A stretch of DNA of 64,000 nucleotides, from contig NZ_QRDZ01000023.1 in assembly GCF_003386235.1 (NCBI RefSeq), positions 105,445 to 169,444 on the forward strand, given 5' to 3'. Origin of the DNA: Cohnella phaseoli (lineage in GTDB: Bacteria > Bacillota > Bacilli > Paenibacillales > Paenibacillaceae). The notes under the pieces were generated by a model that saw only the letters and a program-made list of their open reading frames with translations, was not told the origin of the DNA and made no database searches. A program made the translations under genes and the position numbers. Positions 26,427 through 36,135 of this stretch are shown piece by piece. The first letter of the stretch is position 1. The number at the start of each line of letters is the position of its first letter.

Positions 26427-28040
26427 TTATTTCCACCATTCCGCATCGCGGTAACGATGAACGTCCAACGAATCGTTATGCCAGGAAAACCTTTCTTCCT
26501 TGCCGTTCAGCACCCATCGATTCGGAGAAGTCGTCGCGAGCCAGTCCAGCGGCTCCGCCGACGGCATTGGTTTTGCCGCAACGGCGAAGGCGCGCCGCAG
26601 CTCTTGCTTCTGCTCCTCATTAACGATAGCCGGATCGACGGAAACGAATAGCGGCGTTCCGCTCGCGGCCAACAGCTTAAGCCACTGCCCGTTCAATTCC
26701 CAAGGCACTTGCGTCGTGATGCCGACGCAATCGGCATCATGGCTGAAGAATGTGCCGTGCTGGGGCATTCGAAAAGCGAGCGTATTCACCCCCATAAAAC
26801 GCGTTCTCTCCCACGACTTGCCGCTCGTATCGTCGCCGGTGCGTTGAATTTCAAACAAGCCCGCTGCGAGATGCCCGATCGTGTTGCAGCCGATGACCAA
26901 GCTTTCTCCCGAGGCGTCCGCAATCGTCCGGTACAAGGAAGTCACGATCTCGGCCGTCGTACGGGATCGATCTTGAAAAGAATAAGGCAGTGCGTTCGGT
27001 TGGGATTTCATTTGAAACCCCCACTTGCCGGTCAAGTCGAAGGTCGAGTAATCGTGCTTCAGCAGTTCGTATCCCCAGTCCGTCATCTTTCTTACGTTAT
27101 CCCCGATGAACGACAGCACCTCGGGAATGCTCGGATCGAGCACGTGCCCTTCGGGACCTCGGTACCTTCTCCACGATTCCGGGACGTATTCGGCCGTCAC
27201 CAAGGGTCGGAACCAGATTCCCGGCCTGACGCCGATCCCCTTCATTTCTTCCGCGAGCCTCCGCATATCGGGAAACCGAGAATTACCGACCCAGGGTCCG
27301 CCCCAGGCTTGGCCGTCTCCGCTAGTCAGCTGCCAGCCGTCGTCGATCACCATGAAGGGGCGGTTGGTCTCCTCTTCCGGTACGAGCGAAGCGATAAAAC
27401 GGGAATCGTTCAGGATCGCCTCGTGAGAGCTTTTCCCGTATGCATAATACCAATTGTTCCCCCCGTAGACCGGATAAGGGGGCATCAGCGGGCGTTCGCA
27501 CATCGTTGAGCAGAAGTCCTGCGCGCAAGAGAACGCGGTACGGTCCAGCGATTCCGCAAAATGAACAATCGTCGCCGCATGCAGCTGCCGTTGCCCCAGT
27601 ACGACGCCTTCGCTACCGCATCTCAAATCCGCTGTGAGGACGATCTGTTCTTGATTGGCCTGCCAATAACACAAGGCATTCGCTCCGGTTTTCACCCCGT
27701 ATCCGAGCGTCGTCTTGCCGTTATGGGCTAGGAAATACCAAGGCATTGTTCGCTCCGGAGCAATCCCCCGCCATTCGAGATCCCCGAAGCCTCTCTCCCA
27801 TTGATCCCCCAGCAAGACCCAGCGATCCGAATATTCGTAATCCCAATTCCAGAACAACTTGAGGGTCAAAAACGGCTTCACGGTAGGTTGAATGTAGATC
27901 TCCAACTGCTTGTCTCTAGACGCGATCTCGACCTCGATCCCGTCCCCCTGCCATCTCCCCCGGCCCGCGGGGGACAGCTTCGTCCATCCGTCCGCCGTTT
28001 CCGCCATCGCGAATGCCGGAAGCTCCAATTCCGTCTTCAT
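26427..28040 (-). CDS. Clan GH-D alpha-galactosidase-like enzyme, cytoplasmic
   Basis: 537 residues, no signal peptide. The barrel has FMVIDDGWQ (~229-237) and LKHDYS with candidate nucleophile D330; RTGDDTSG (D403/D404) offers the acid/base. This matches clan GH-D (GH27/GH31/GH36) enzymes that remove alpha-galactose or related sugars. An N-terminal beta domain covers ~1-185. It is the last gene of the GH32-GH36 block, 27 bp behind the GH36 gene. A second GH-D enzyme in one operon suggests distinct linkages or substrates. The exact family (GH36 or a relative) is uncertain. Confidence 0.8.
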   Translation of the reverse strand: MKTELELPAFAMAETADGWTKLSPAGRGRWQGDGIEVEIASRDKQLEIYIQPTVKPFLTLKLFWNWDYEYSDRWVLLGDQWERGFGDLEWRGIAPERTMPWYFLAHNGKTTLGYGVKTGANALCYWQANQEQIVLTADLRCGSEGVVLGQRQLHAATIVHFAESLDRTAFSCAQDFCSTMCERPLMPPYPVYGGNNWYYAYGKSSHEAILNDSRFIASLVPEEETNRPFMVIDDGWQLTSGDGQAWGGPWVGNSRFPDMRRLAEEMKGIGVRPGIWFRPLVTAEYVPESWRRYRGPEGHVLDPSIPEVLSFIGDNVRKMTDWGYELLKHDYSTFDLTGKWGFQMKSQPNALPYSFQDRSRTTAEIVTSLYRTIADASGESLVIGCNTIGHLAAGLFEIQRTGDDTSGKSWERTRFMGVNTLAFRMPQHGTFFSHDADCVGITTQVPWELNGQWLKLLAASGTPLFVSVDPAIVNEEQKQELRRAFAVAAKPMPSAEPLDWLATTSPNRWVLNGKEERFSWHNDSLDVHRYRDAEWWK

Positions 28041-28067
28041 GATACTCCTCGATTCCGTCCGTTATTT

Positions 28068-30179
28068 TCATTCCCGATTCGCAATGCGGAGCTCGAACAA
28101 TCTGGCTGTTGTCACTGAAGGCATCCGCACGGTTAATTGGCCTTCTTCGGCGTTCCAGCCCCAACTGCTATCGTTGACTTGCGGATAGGCGCAGCGGACA
28201 TCCGTTTCATAGCCGCGGAGCCGCTCGATCGGGAGGAGAATCCGATCGTCGTCTCCCCGTATCCTCCATACGGCTAGGTAAACCCGATCCCGATCCCTAC
28301 TCTGTAGGCCTAGGCAGATCCAATCGTCCTGGTTCGTCGGAAGTCCCAGCGGCCAGAACGGCAACGCTTCGGGGATCTCCCTGCGAATGCTCTTATAATA
28401 ATCCAGCGCTTCCTTGACCAGTTCCTTGCGGCGCGGGCTCAGCTCAGCCAAGTGCCCGCTTTGATGAACCCTGAGGAGGAGCGCATTCACCATGTTGAAG
28501 ACGACTTCCTCGTCGTCGCCCTCGCGCAGAGGATAGGACCAGATGGCGGATTGCTCCGGCGTCAAGGCCGCGGGCGAGCTTGCCGCGATTGCCGCATACT
28601 TAACGTAATCGCTCTGATCGCTCGTCGATTGGATGCTTTGGCGGCTTAGCATTGCGTAGTCCATACGCATGCCTCCGCTGGAGCAGTTCTCGATTACGAG
28701 ATCGGGATACCGTTCGAAAAGCGCGTCCATCCACGCCAAGTACGCGCGATTATGTTGGAGCAGGCCGTCCCCGAAGCTATCGGCGTCGGTTTCCGTCCCG
28801 ATTCCGGCGTTAATGTTGTAGTCCATCTTGATGTAACCGACGCCGTAGTCCTCGACCAATCGTCGGATGACTTCGTTCGCATGGGCGACGACTTCCGGAT
28901 TGCGGTAATCCAGCTGATACCGGCGACGATCCTTCACCTTCCGGCCATGGCGCATGAAAAACCAACCGTCGTTCGTCCGGGACAGCATTGAACTGTTGAT
29001 TCCCATCACTTCAAGCTCCAGCCACAGCCCCGGAACCATCCCTTTGGCGCGAATATAATCGAGAACATACTTGATCCCTTCGGAAAATCTTTCCGAAGAA
29101 GGCAGCCATTCTCCGACGCCGTCCCACCAGTCTCCCGGAGCGTACCACCCCGCGTCGATGCAGAAGTACTCGCACCCCGCCTCCGCCGCCGAGTCGACCA
29201 ACGGAAGCAGCTTGGCGGTAGTCGGATCGGCCCAGAGACAGTTCATGTAATCGTTAAAAATAATGCGCAGCTCGCGATTATCCGCATTAGGCCGACGAAT
29301 GATCCGTCGGTAGGCCGTGAGCTGGGCGATCGCCTGTTCGAATCCGCCCTCCGCTGCTCCGACCGCGACCGGGACAGTAACGAACTCTTCGCCCGGCTCA
29401 AGTTTGACCCACCAGTGATTGTCCTGCTCCGTCGGTCCGCTGACGAGCAGCGCTAGCCGATCGGCCTGCTCGAACAGCTCCCAATGCCACGATCCATTGT
29501 TCTCGATCTGCCAGAAGAAGACGGTTCTTGCCTCTTCATTCGTTAGCACGCCCATCGGAATATGCTCGGCCGAAGACCAAGAGCCTGTATTGCTGCATGA
29601 AATTCTCTTGGAGCTGCGGTCGCCGAGATGGGACAGTCCGAGTTCCGGCAGCGTGTACGTCCTCCATTGCAGTTCGGTTTGCCAGCCGTTATGAGCGATA
29701 GACAGCTTCATCTTGATATCGCGATCCCAGCTTCCTTCCTTGTCCAGACCCGTTAGGGCAAAGGACGACACATATTCGATAGCTGCCGGAGAGGTCCCTT
29801 CGTTTGTCAGAACGTTCCAGCATCGAACCGTCCGAACGCCGTCGTAAAATTGGAAATGCTGTACCGTCTTCAATCCGGTCGGCTTATCGAAGAGCGCGAT
29901 CTCCAACTTGCGTCCGAGCTCGTTGCGGTAATCCGCATGCGACTCGTATACCATCCGTAAACCGGGATACGATCCGCGATGCATTCGTCCGTGATACTCG
30001 CCGCGATCCTCTCCCGTTAGCTGTAGCTCCAGCAGCCTAAACTCCGGCTTCCGCCGCTCTGTAATGGCATCCGAGGCCATCGGCACCGCCGCGAAATGCA
30101 ACAGTCTGACATCTCCCGCTTCCGTAATCTCGATGATGACGTACAACCCGTTCTCCGTGATTTCGATCAAACCGCTCAC
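28068..30179 (-). CDS. GH36-type alpha-galactosidase, cytoplasmic
   Basis: 703 residues from a GTG start that directly follows the TAA of the upstream GH32 gene, so translation is probably coupled. An N-terminal beta-supersandwich (~1-290) precedes the barrel. YFCIDAGWYAPGDWW, nucleophile D453 in GYIKMDYN, IENCSSGGMRMDY and acid/base D521 in TSDQSD fit GH36. The family hydrolyses alpha-1,6-galactosides such as melibiose, raffinose and stachyose. Next to a GH32 fructosidase and an importer, the natural reading is raffinose-family oligosaccharide breakdown. The KMDYN and SDQSD variants (usual KWDMN, SDNTD) place it in a divergent subgroup. Confidence 0.87.
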   Translation of the reverse strand: MSGLIEITENGLYVIIEITEAGDVRLLHFAAVPMASDAITERRKPEFRLLELQLTGEDRGEYHGRMHRGSYPGLRMVYESHADYRNELGRKLEIALFDKPTGLKTVQHFQFYDGVRTVRCWNVLTNEGTSPAAIEYVSSFALTGLDKEGSWDRDIKMKLSIAHNGWQTELQWRTYTLPELGLSHLGDRSSKRISCSNTGSWSSAEHIPMGVLTNEEARTVFFWQIENNGSWHWELFEQADRLALLVSGPTEQDNHWWVKLEPGEEFVTVPVAVGAAEGGFEQAIAQLTAYRRIIRRPNADNRELRIIFNDYMNCLWADPTTAKLLPLVDSAAEAGCEYFCIDAGWYAPGDWWDGVGEWLPSSERFSEGIKYVLDYIRAKGMVPGLWLELEVMGINSSMLSRTNDGWFFMRHGRKVKDRRRYQLDYRNPEVVAHANEVIRRLVEDYGVGYIKMDYNINAGIGTETDADSFGDGLLQHNRAYLAWMDALFERYPDLVIENCSSGGMRMDYAMLSRQSIQSTSDQSDYVKYAAIAASSPAALTPEQSAIWSYPLREGDDEEVVFNMVNALLLRVHQSGHLAELSPRRKELVKEALDYYKSIRREIPEALPFWPLGLPTNQDDWICLGLQSRDRDRVYLAVWRIRGDDDRILLPIERLRGYETDVRCAYPQVNDSSWGWNAEEGQLTVRMPSVTTARLFELRIANRE

Positions 30180-31664
30180 TTATTTCGCACATCCATTCCA
30201 GATCGGTTTTAGCTTCCAGACCTCTAGTTTGATTAATCGAACCCGTCCCTCCGAAACATACAGATCCACGCCCAGCGAATCCTGCCCCGGGTAGATCCGA
30301 TTGGAGATTACGCCCCTTCCCTCGTTGCTGAATACTTCGACGGACGAACGGTCGAGATAGATATGAAGCTTTAAAGTCTCGCCGTCCGGAAGCGATAATC
30401 CGCATCGGGAGATCCCCGAGGCGTCGAGTCCGGAACGGCTTCGATCGACGATCAGCTCGCCTTCCGCGACTCGATAGCCGAACCGCGTTTCTTCCCGACC
30501 GTCGCTCGAACAACGCACCTTGAGCCCGAATTCCGCATTTCTCGATTCCGGAAGCTCGAACTCCGCGATTAGCTCCAGACAGTCGCCCCGCAACTCGCCC
30601 AAATACCCGCTTGAACCCGAATCAACGACTATATTATTGAAGCATGTCGGCTCTTTCCGCAGCGAATGCAGCTCCGGAACAGGCAAGACGCTCAGGGCCC
30701 CGTCAGGCAATAGACTCAATACTCTTGGAACCGTCATCGCCCCGGCCCAACCGTACGCTTGCGTCGGCATGTTCGCTCCCCAAATATCCATCCACCCGAT
30801 GACGATTCGCCGTCCGGTATCGTCTTCGAACGATTGAGCCGCATAATAATCGAAGCCGTAGTCGAGCTCCCCCATGCTTTCCTGTACGAACTTGCCCGTT
30901 GTATAGTCGAAATCGCCGATCATATAAATGTTTTTAGCTTTTTCGACATTGGGGGATACGACTAGCACATACTTGTCGCCTAACGCAAACAAGTCCGGAC
31001 ACTCCCATATAGCCCCCTGCGTTCCATCGCTCTCGGCCACGACGCCGACATATTGCCATTCGCGCAAATCAGCCGAGCGATAGAGCAGTACGTTCCTTAT
31101 TCCTTCCTTGCCGGAGCCGATTACAACATACCATTGTCCCTCGTGCTTCCATGCCTTCGGATCGCGAAAGTCTTCCGAGCCGTCGACCGGAGGAGCGCCG
31201 ATGACGGGATTGCCATCGAATTTGGAAAACGTCCTTCCGTCCTCACTCATGGCCAGGCATTGAATTTGCCGATGCAGACTTCCTTCCGGAGCGATTCCCG
31301 TATACATCAGCGTTAACGTCCCCTCATCGTCGACCGCGCTGCCCGAAAAGCAACCATCCAGATCGAAGGACTCGCTAGGGGCCAGCGCAATGGGAAGATG
31401 CTCCCAGCACACAAGATCGCGGCTAACGGCATGCCCCCAGTGCATCGGACCCCATTTGGCGGAATACGGGTGGTGCTGATAAAAAAGGTGGTACTCCCCT
31501 TTGAATTGAATCAATCCGTTCGGATCGTTCATCCAATTCGCCGGAGCCATCATATGGAACTGCAGACGGTGAGGATCGGCTGCAGCCTGCTGCTGCAGCC
31601 CCATCACATTCTCGTAAGCTTGATTAATCAATTGGTTATGATCCTCTTCCCGAATCTTGTCCAT
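30180..31664 (-). CDS. GH32 beta-fructosidase (sucrase/levanase-like), cytoplasmic
   Basis: About 494 residues from ATG 31664, chosen for GGAGG seven bases upstream. Classical GH32 motifs are present: nucleophile D47 in WMNDPNG, D168 in FRDP as transition-state stabiliser and acid/base E221 in WECPD. The C-terminal ~150 residues form the GH32 beta-sandwich. No signal peptide is seen, so it splits imported sucrose, raffinose or fructo-oligosaccharides at the beta-fructosyl bond. It overlaps neither neighbour: the secreted propeller gene ends 22 bp upstream and the GH36 gene starts at its stop codon. Confidence 0.93.
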   Translation of the reverse strand: MDKIREEDHNQLINQAYENVMGLQQQAAADPHRLQFHMMAPANWMNDPNGLIQFKGEYHLFYQHHPYSAKWGPMHWGHAVSRDLVCWEHLPIALAPSESFDLDGCFSGSAVDDEGTLTLMYTGIAPEGSLHRQIQCLAMSEDGRTFSKFDGNPVIGAPPVDGSEDFRDPKAWKHEGQWYVVIGSGKEGIRNVLLYRSADLREWQYVGVVAESDGTQGAIWECPDLFALGDKYVLVVSPNVEKAKNIYMIGDFDYTTGKFVQESMGELDYGFDYYAAQSFEDDTGRRIVIGWMDIWGANMPTQAYGWAGAMTVPRVLSLLPDGALSVLPVPELHSLRKEPTCFNNIVVDSGSSGYLGELRGDCLELIAEFELPESRNAEFGLKVRCSSDGREETRFGYRVAEGELIVDRSRSGLDASGISRCGLSLPDGETLKLHIYLDRSSVEVFSNEGRGVISNRIYPGQDSLGVDLYVSEGRVRLIKLEVWKLKPIWNGCAK

Positions 31665-31686
31665 GCGTTTTCCTCCATACCGGTCA

Positions 31687-34398
31687 TTAATCTCGTGCGA
31701 CGACGACATTATCGAAATGTACGTGCGAGTTAGCCCACAGGGAAAATCCGATTTTGCCCGCCGTTGTCGGAATGTTTGGCGCTCCGGAGTATTTCTCTAC
31801 CCCGTCGATCGCGATCTTTAAGTTTTGACCGCTGAAAGCGATATCGATATCATGGTTTGTCCCTAGCGGAAGAACCGGGCCGTTAAACAGCGACTGCATC
31901 GTGCTTTGACCGTTCTGATAGGCATAGAGCAAATATTCGCCATCGTTGTACATCAGGCCTAGCTGCGTATCCCCGGTATAACGAAGAAGAGCGATAAACC
32001 GGGTTTCGGCGATCGGCGTGACCGAGAACGACAGCTTGCCGTCGGCGACGTCTCCCATCGTTTCGTTCAAATTCGTCGTCCATTCCCCTGCGTTGCTTTG
32101 ACCGCTCAGCATGCCGTTCTCATGTAGCCACGTTCCGTTGCCAGCCGCGTTCCTGAAGTCATTGATTCCTTTTTGGAAGTGATAGACCTCGGACATCCTG
32201 TAGCTTACTTCATCGAAGTGGACGTGAGCGTTATTCGAGGTCATAAACCCGATGTTTCCTTCCCCCATTCGGAACGCGGCAACCTCTCCGCTGTACCGGA
32301 TCACCCCGTCCACCTTGATGACGACGAACAAGCCGTTCAAGGTGATTTCCAGATCGTGCCACGATCCGTCGGCCAGGTTAATCCCGCTTACGAGCGTGCC
32401 CGTTGCCGAACTCGTATCGTAACCGATATTCCCGTTCTCGTAGGTAATCGCGTTATAGGAAACCGCCGTGGCATTCTGATTGAATCGGGCGACAATTCCG
32501 AAACGTTGGCCGCTGATTGGCTTGACCTTCGCCTTAATGGTCGCGTTCTTGATTCTCGGGGAGTTCGAGTCGATCGCGACCGTCGTTCCCGCTCCGGCCG
32601 TTCCGCTCAGTTCGCCGTTCTCGACCGCCCACGTTCCGCCCGATCCAAACCTCTCCTGATAACCGGCGATTCCCCCGCCGAAATCGTTCGAGTAGGACGC
32701 GATATATGGCGGAAGGGGATGAGGAGACACAGGAAGCGAAGCAGAGACGACTACGTTATCGAACATGATCGTGGAATAATACCACGTACTGAACCCGATT
32801 TTCCCCGCTTCCGTCGGAAAGCTTGGAATCTTCCCGCTATATTTCTGCTCATGATCGATATAAACGGTTATAAGATCGCCTTTGAAATAAATATCGATGA
32901 GGTGCACGGAATTGTCCGCGAACGGCGGGATGGAGAACAGATTTCCTACGCTTGTTCCGTTATCCCATCCGATGTTTCCGTTGTCGTACAGGATGGCGGC
33001 GAATCGGTTCCAATCCTGGTAGCGGAACACCGCTTTGAACCGTTGATTGGAGACCGGTTTAACCGTAAAGCTCATGTATCCGTCCGAGATCGAGGGCGAA
33101 GCGTTGTCGACCGCTAGCGTGGCGCCGCCGTCTTGGGTTGTGCTTTTCAACTGCTTATCCTCGACCGTCCAATCGGCCGTTCCGTAAATTTTCTGCCAAC
33201 CGCCGATCCCGTTATTGCTGAAATCCTGCCTGTAAGCCCCCGCCGGCGTCCAGTCCCATAAAGGTGAATAATCGGGAACGCTTACTTCGGGGTAAGAACC
33301 CGGGAACGTAATCGGGACGGTCGTGCCCGGCCCCAGCGATACATTAATGTATTTGCCGGATTTATTCTCGTAGAAGTTCTGGGCCGAATACAGCCGGAAG
33401 TTCTGCCCGATTTGCATGCGATCGCTTGTCGTCGGATCAACCGCCCAATTGTACCAGTACAGCCGATCGGCATCGATGAACTTCTCGGGCACCGTCCAGT
33501 TTTGCGTCGAGAGATCGGTTGCTGTCGCAAAGGTTCCGTCGTGCCGCCCGGGGATCATCGTCTGGCCGACCGCGACGAATTTATTTAAATACGTACTGTA
33601 AAATACCGCGTTTATTCCCGAATTGTTGAACAAATCGGTGTCGTGCCCGCCCAGTCCAGGTTCGCTCCAACTTCCGTTATGCCACTTCTGCCAGCAGCCG
33701 GGCATCATCTTGGAGCTGATCTCGCAACGGGCCACCCTTGTCGACAGGTAATCCCGCCATTCGGATTTGCTCTGCCAGCCGGCACCGTAGAACAAATAGA
33801 AATATCCGCCGGCCGCGTCCACATACAAGCTCTGATCGCCCACTCCCCAATCCCAATAATCGCCCGCGAATTCATCGCGTTTGGTCGGGTTGTCGCTCGT
33901 CACGATATCGCCTTCGTAATGCCAGTTCAAGCCCTCGTCCGTCGAGGTGGCCAGACCGATCCCGCGCGTCCATCTCCCCGACGGCCAATTCGGATTGTAA
34001 TTAAACTCCATATGCACGGTAGCGTACCATTTGCCGTCCGCCGGATCGATCCATAGACCGTTAAGCCAATAATTATCGTCGCCGTGCGGCCGATTAAACG
34101 AAGTGTCTCTCGTCCCGTTCGGCAGTTCGATCAGATCGTCGATGGTCGTACCTTTCAAGCGGTGAATAATCAGGGAACCGTCCGTGTAAATCACCCATAG
34201 ATTTCCTTGCGCATCTCGGGCAATGCCGGGATTGAGGTCTACGTGGGTGAACTGGTCTTGCGTCGTATCGGCTCCGTACGTCCAGGTAAAATCCGCGGCT
34301 GAAGCTTTATTCGGAATCAGGAAGGAGGCAATCGTAAGAAGGGCGGCAATCGCGATCGGCAAGATCAGCCTTTCAATGCGGATAGAAGACGCGAACAT
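31687..34398 (-). CDS. Secreted beta-propeller protein with three lectin-like modules
   Basis: About 903 residues from ATG 34398 (GAGAGGG six bases upstream). A signal peptide ends near NKASAADF. Residues ~35-385 look like a beta-propeller of the GH43/GH32/sialidase type, with DPADGKWYATVHMEF and WDWGVGDQSLYVD. Three homologous ~160-residue modules follow at about 390-550, 568-730 and 738-903. Each has (D/N)NGNIG or NDGEY and ends F(D)(N/E)VV-like; they resemble concanavalin-type carbohydrate-binding modules (CBM66 or LamG-like). With the GH32 gene next door, fructan binding is possible but not shown. The catalytic family is not assigned. Confidence 0.7.
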   Translation of the reverse strand: MFASSIRIERLILPIAIAALLTIASFLIPNKASAADFTWTYGADTTQDQFTHVDLNPGIARDAQGNLWVIYTDGSLIIHRLKGTTIDDLIELPNGTRDTSFNRPHGDDNYWLNGLWIDPADGKWYATVHMEFNYNPNWPSGRWTRGIGLATSTDEGLNWHYEGDIVTSDNPTKRDEFAGDYWDWGVGDQSLYVDAAGGYFYLFYGAGWQSKSEWRDYLSTRVARCEISSKMMPGCWQKWHNGSWSEPGLGGHDTDLFNNSGINAVFYSTYLNKFVAVGQTMIPGRHDGTFATATDLSTQNWTVPEKFIDADRLYWYNWAVDPTTSDRMQIGQNFRLYSAQNFYENKSGKYINVSLGPGTTVPITFPGSYPEVSVPDYSPLWDWTPAGAYRQDFSNNGIGGWQKIYGTADWTVEDKQLKSTTQDGGATLAVDNASPSISDGYMSFTVKPVSNQRFKAVFRYQDWNRFAAILYDNGNIGWDNGTSVGNLFSIPPFADNSVHLIDIYFKGDLITVYIDHEQKYSGKIPSFPTEAGKIGFSTWYYSTIMFDNVVVSASLPVSPHPLPPYIASYSNDFGGGIAGYQERFGSGGTWAVENGELSGTAGAGTTVAIDSNSPRIKNATIKAKVKPISGQRFGIVARFNQNATAVSYNAITYENGNIGYDTSSATGTLVSGINLADGSWHDLEITLNGLFVVIKVDGVIRYSGEVAAFRMGEGNIGFMTSNNAHVHFDEVSYRMSEVYHFQKGINDFRNAAGNGTWLHENGMLSGQSNAGEWTTNLNETMGDVADGKLSFSVTPIAETRFIALLRYTGDTQLGLMYNDGEYLLYAYQNGQSTMQSLFNGPVLPLGTNHDIDIAFSGQNLKIAIDGVEKYSGAPNIPTTAGKIGFSLWANSHVHFDNVVVARD

Positions 34399-34433
34399 CA
34401 ACATCCCTCTCTTCTCTTATTTTGTCTTTCAAA

Positions 34434-34470
34434 CAAGCAGCCGGAACTTTCAGCGGAATCCGGCTGCTTG
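34434..34470 (-). terminator. Terminator after the third binding-protein gene
   Basis: CAAGCAGCCGGA (34434-34445) pairs perfectly with TCCGGCTGCTTG (34459-34470) and lies directly after the stop at 34476. The T-run on the minus strand is short (TTTG), so some read-through into the propeller gene is likely. Confidence 0.7.
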
Positions 34471-34475
34471 CTTCT

Positions 34476-36077
34476 CTACCTATTTTCCGCCAACGCCTGC
34501 TTGGACGTTTCGTCCCATACTTTTTGTCCGCCCTTATCAAGCCACATCTGGACGAACGCTTCCCAATCCTGATCGAAGTTTTTGGAGCTGACGATCAATT
34601 TGACCAACGTTTCGAAAATATAATCGTTAACCTCTTTGCCGATCTCCGGAGAAAGGACGTTTTCGTCGATGTACATCCCGTACAGCAGGTCCGGGTTGGA
34701 GCTTTCGATGCCCTCTTTCCCGTTGTTCAGCACTTCCTCGCGATTGGGCAATTGATCCGAGACGAAGTCGGAATCCCATGTCACGTAGTTCATCAGCTTG
34801 GCCGTCGCGTCGATTTCCTTGATCGTTTGTTGCTTGCCGTTCTCGTCTATTGGAAGCGTGCTGACGAACTTGTCTCCTTCTTTGGTATAATGTTCTCCCT
34901 CGATTCCCCAGCGCATCAGGTTGATGCCTTCTTCCGAACCTAGGAAATCCAGCAGTTCAAGCGCCTTTTGCTGTTTCTCAGGGGACGCTTTGTTGCTAAC
35001 GAAAGTGTAAAACCAGAAATTCGGAAAACCGTCCAGCCGTTTGTTCCCTTGTTTGCTTTCCAAGATCCCTGTCGACACGAACATCGATTTCGGGTCTTTG
35101 TCCGGATAGGCCGCTTTGAATTTATCGTACAGGTCGTTGTAAAAATGCCGGCCGTTATGAATGATCATGCCTGCCTTGCCGGAAACGAATTTCTCGATTT
35201 TTTTGTCTCCGTTATTGATAACGAACTCGGGATCCATGATTTTGTCGTCGTACATGCTCTTCAAGAAAGCGACGGCTTGCTTCGTTTCGTCCTGGATGAC
35301 TTCCGGAATCCATTGGCCGTCCGCCTTTCTGTAGCGGTCGAAGCTCGTATCGAACGCGTTAAAAATCGGATAATCCCACCACAAGCCGTCCGAAGTGTAT
35401 CCGTACGTGTCCGCTTTGTTGTTGCCGTCGGGGTCGTTCTGCGCGAACGCTTTCGCCACGTTCGCAAACTCGTCGATCGTCGTCGGTACGGGTAATCCGA
35501 GTTTGTCCAGCCAATCCTTGCGAACGTAGATCGTATGGTCGTTCACGGCGGGGCTGTCGATCTGGCTGTAGGAAATAATCGGCAATCCGTAATGCTTGCC
35601 GTCCGTCATCTTCGCGAACGAATCGAAGCTTTTTAATTGCTTGGCGATATTCGGATACTTGTCGGCCACGTCGCTTAACGGAAGCACGAACCCTTCCTTG
35701 ATCCAGGATTTGTATTGCGCAAGACGCGCGATTCCCCAGTAGTTGAACAGATCGGGGACTTGGCCCGAAGCGATCGTTACGTTGACTTTGTCGTCGTAGC
35801 CGCTGAACGGCGCTGTGATGACTTTGAACTTGACGTTCAATTTCTCCCGAACAGCCTTGTAGATCGGAGAATTCTCATCCTGGGCGATCGTGTCTCCATC
35901 GTACGTCATGATCGTGAGTTCTACCGGTTCCGCGTTTGCCTTCTCCGAAGGAGCTTGGCTGCTCGTGCCGGTCGCTCCGCCTTCTTTTTTATCTCCGCTG
36001 CACCCGGCTAACAGGATTACAATAAGGCTTGCAAGTAATACAGCCACAATTCCTTTTTTCATATACCCCTTGCGCAT
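34476..36077 (-). CDS. ABC importer sugar-binding lipoprotein (third system)
   Basis: 533 residues. MRKGYMKKG, a hydrophobic core and lipobox LAGC (Cys 26) mark a lipoprotein. AGGAGGG six bases before ATG 36077 fixes the start. It follows the permeases at 36136 and 37034 and is followed by a terminator. Given the GH32 and two GH-D genes downstream, the ligand is probably a raffinose-type or fructan oligosaccharide (inference). Homologous in style to the binding proteins at 4234 and 15828, it belongs to the large LplA-type group. Confidence 0.92.
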   Translation of the reverse strand: MRKGYMKKGIVAVLLASLIVILLAGCSGDKKEGGATGTSSQAPSEKANAEPVELTIMTYDGDTIAQDENSPIYKAVREKLNVKFKVITAPFSGYDDKVNVTIASGQVPDLFNYWGIARLAQYKSWIKEGFVLPLSDVADKYPNIAKQLKSFDSFAKMTDGKHYGLPIISYSQIDSPAVNDHTIYVRKDWLDKLGLPVPTTIDEFANVAKAFAQNDPDGNNKADTYGYTSDGLWWDYPIFNAFDTSFDRYRKADGQWIPEVIQDETKQAVAFLKSMYDDKIMDPEFVINNGDKKIEKFVSGKAGMIIHNGRHFYNDLYDKFKAAYPDKDPKSMFVSTGILESKQGNKRLDGFPNFWFYTFVSNKASPEKQQKALELLDFLGSEEGINLMRWGIEGEHYTKEGDKFVSTLPIDENGKQQTIKEIDATAKLMNYVTWDSDFVSDQLPNREEVLNNGKEGIESSNPDLLYGMYIDENVLSPEIGKEVNDYIFETLVKLIVSSKNFDQDWEAFVQMWLDKGGQKVWDETSKQALAENR

Positions 36078-36135
36078 GTAGACCCTCCTAAGTCATTTTT
36101 GCGAGCATAATGTTCTCTTCCAACCGCCGAACCGT

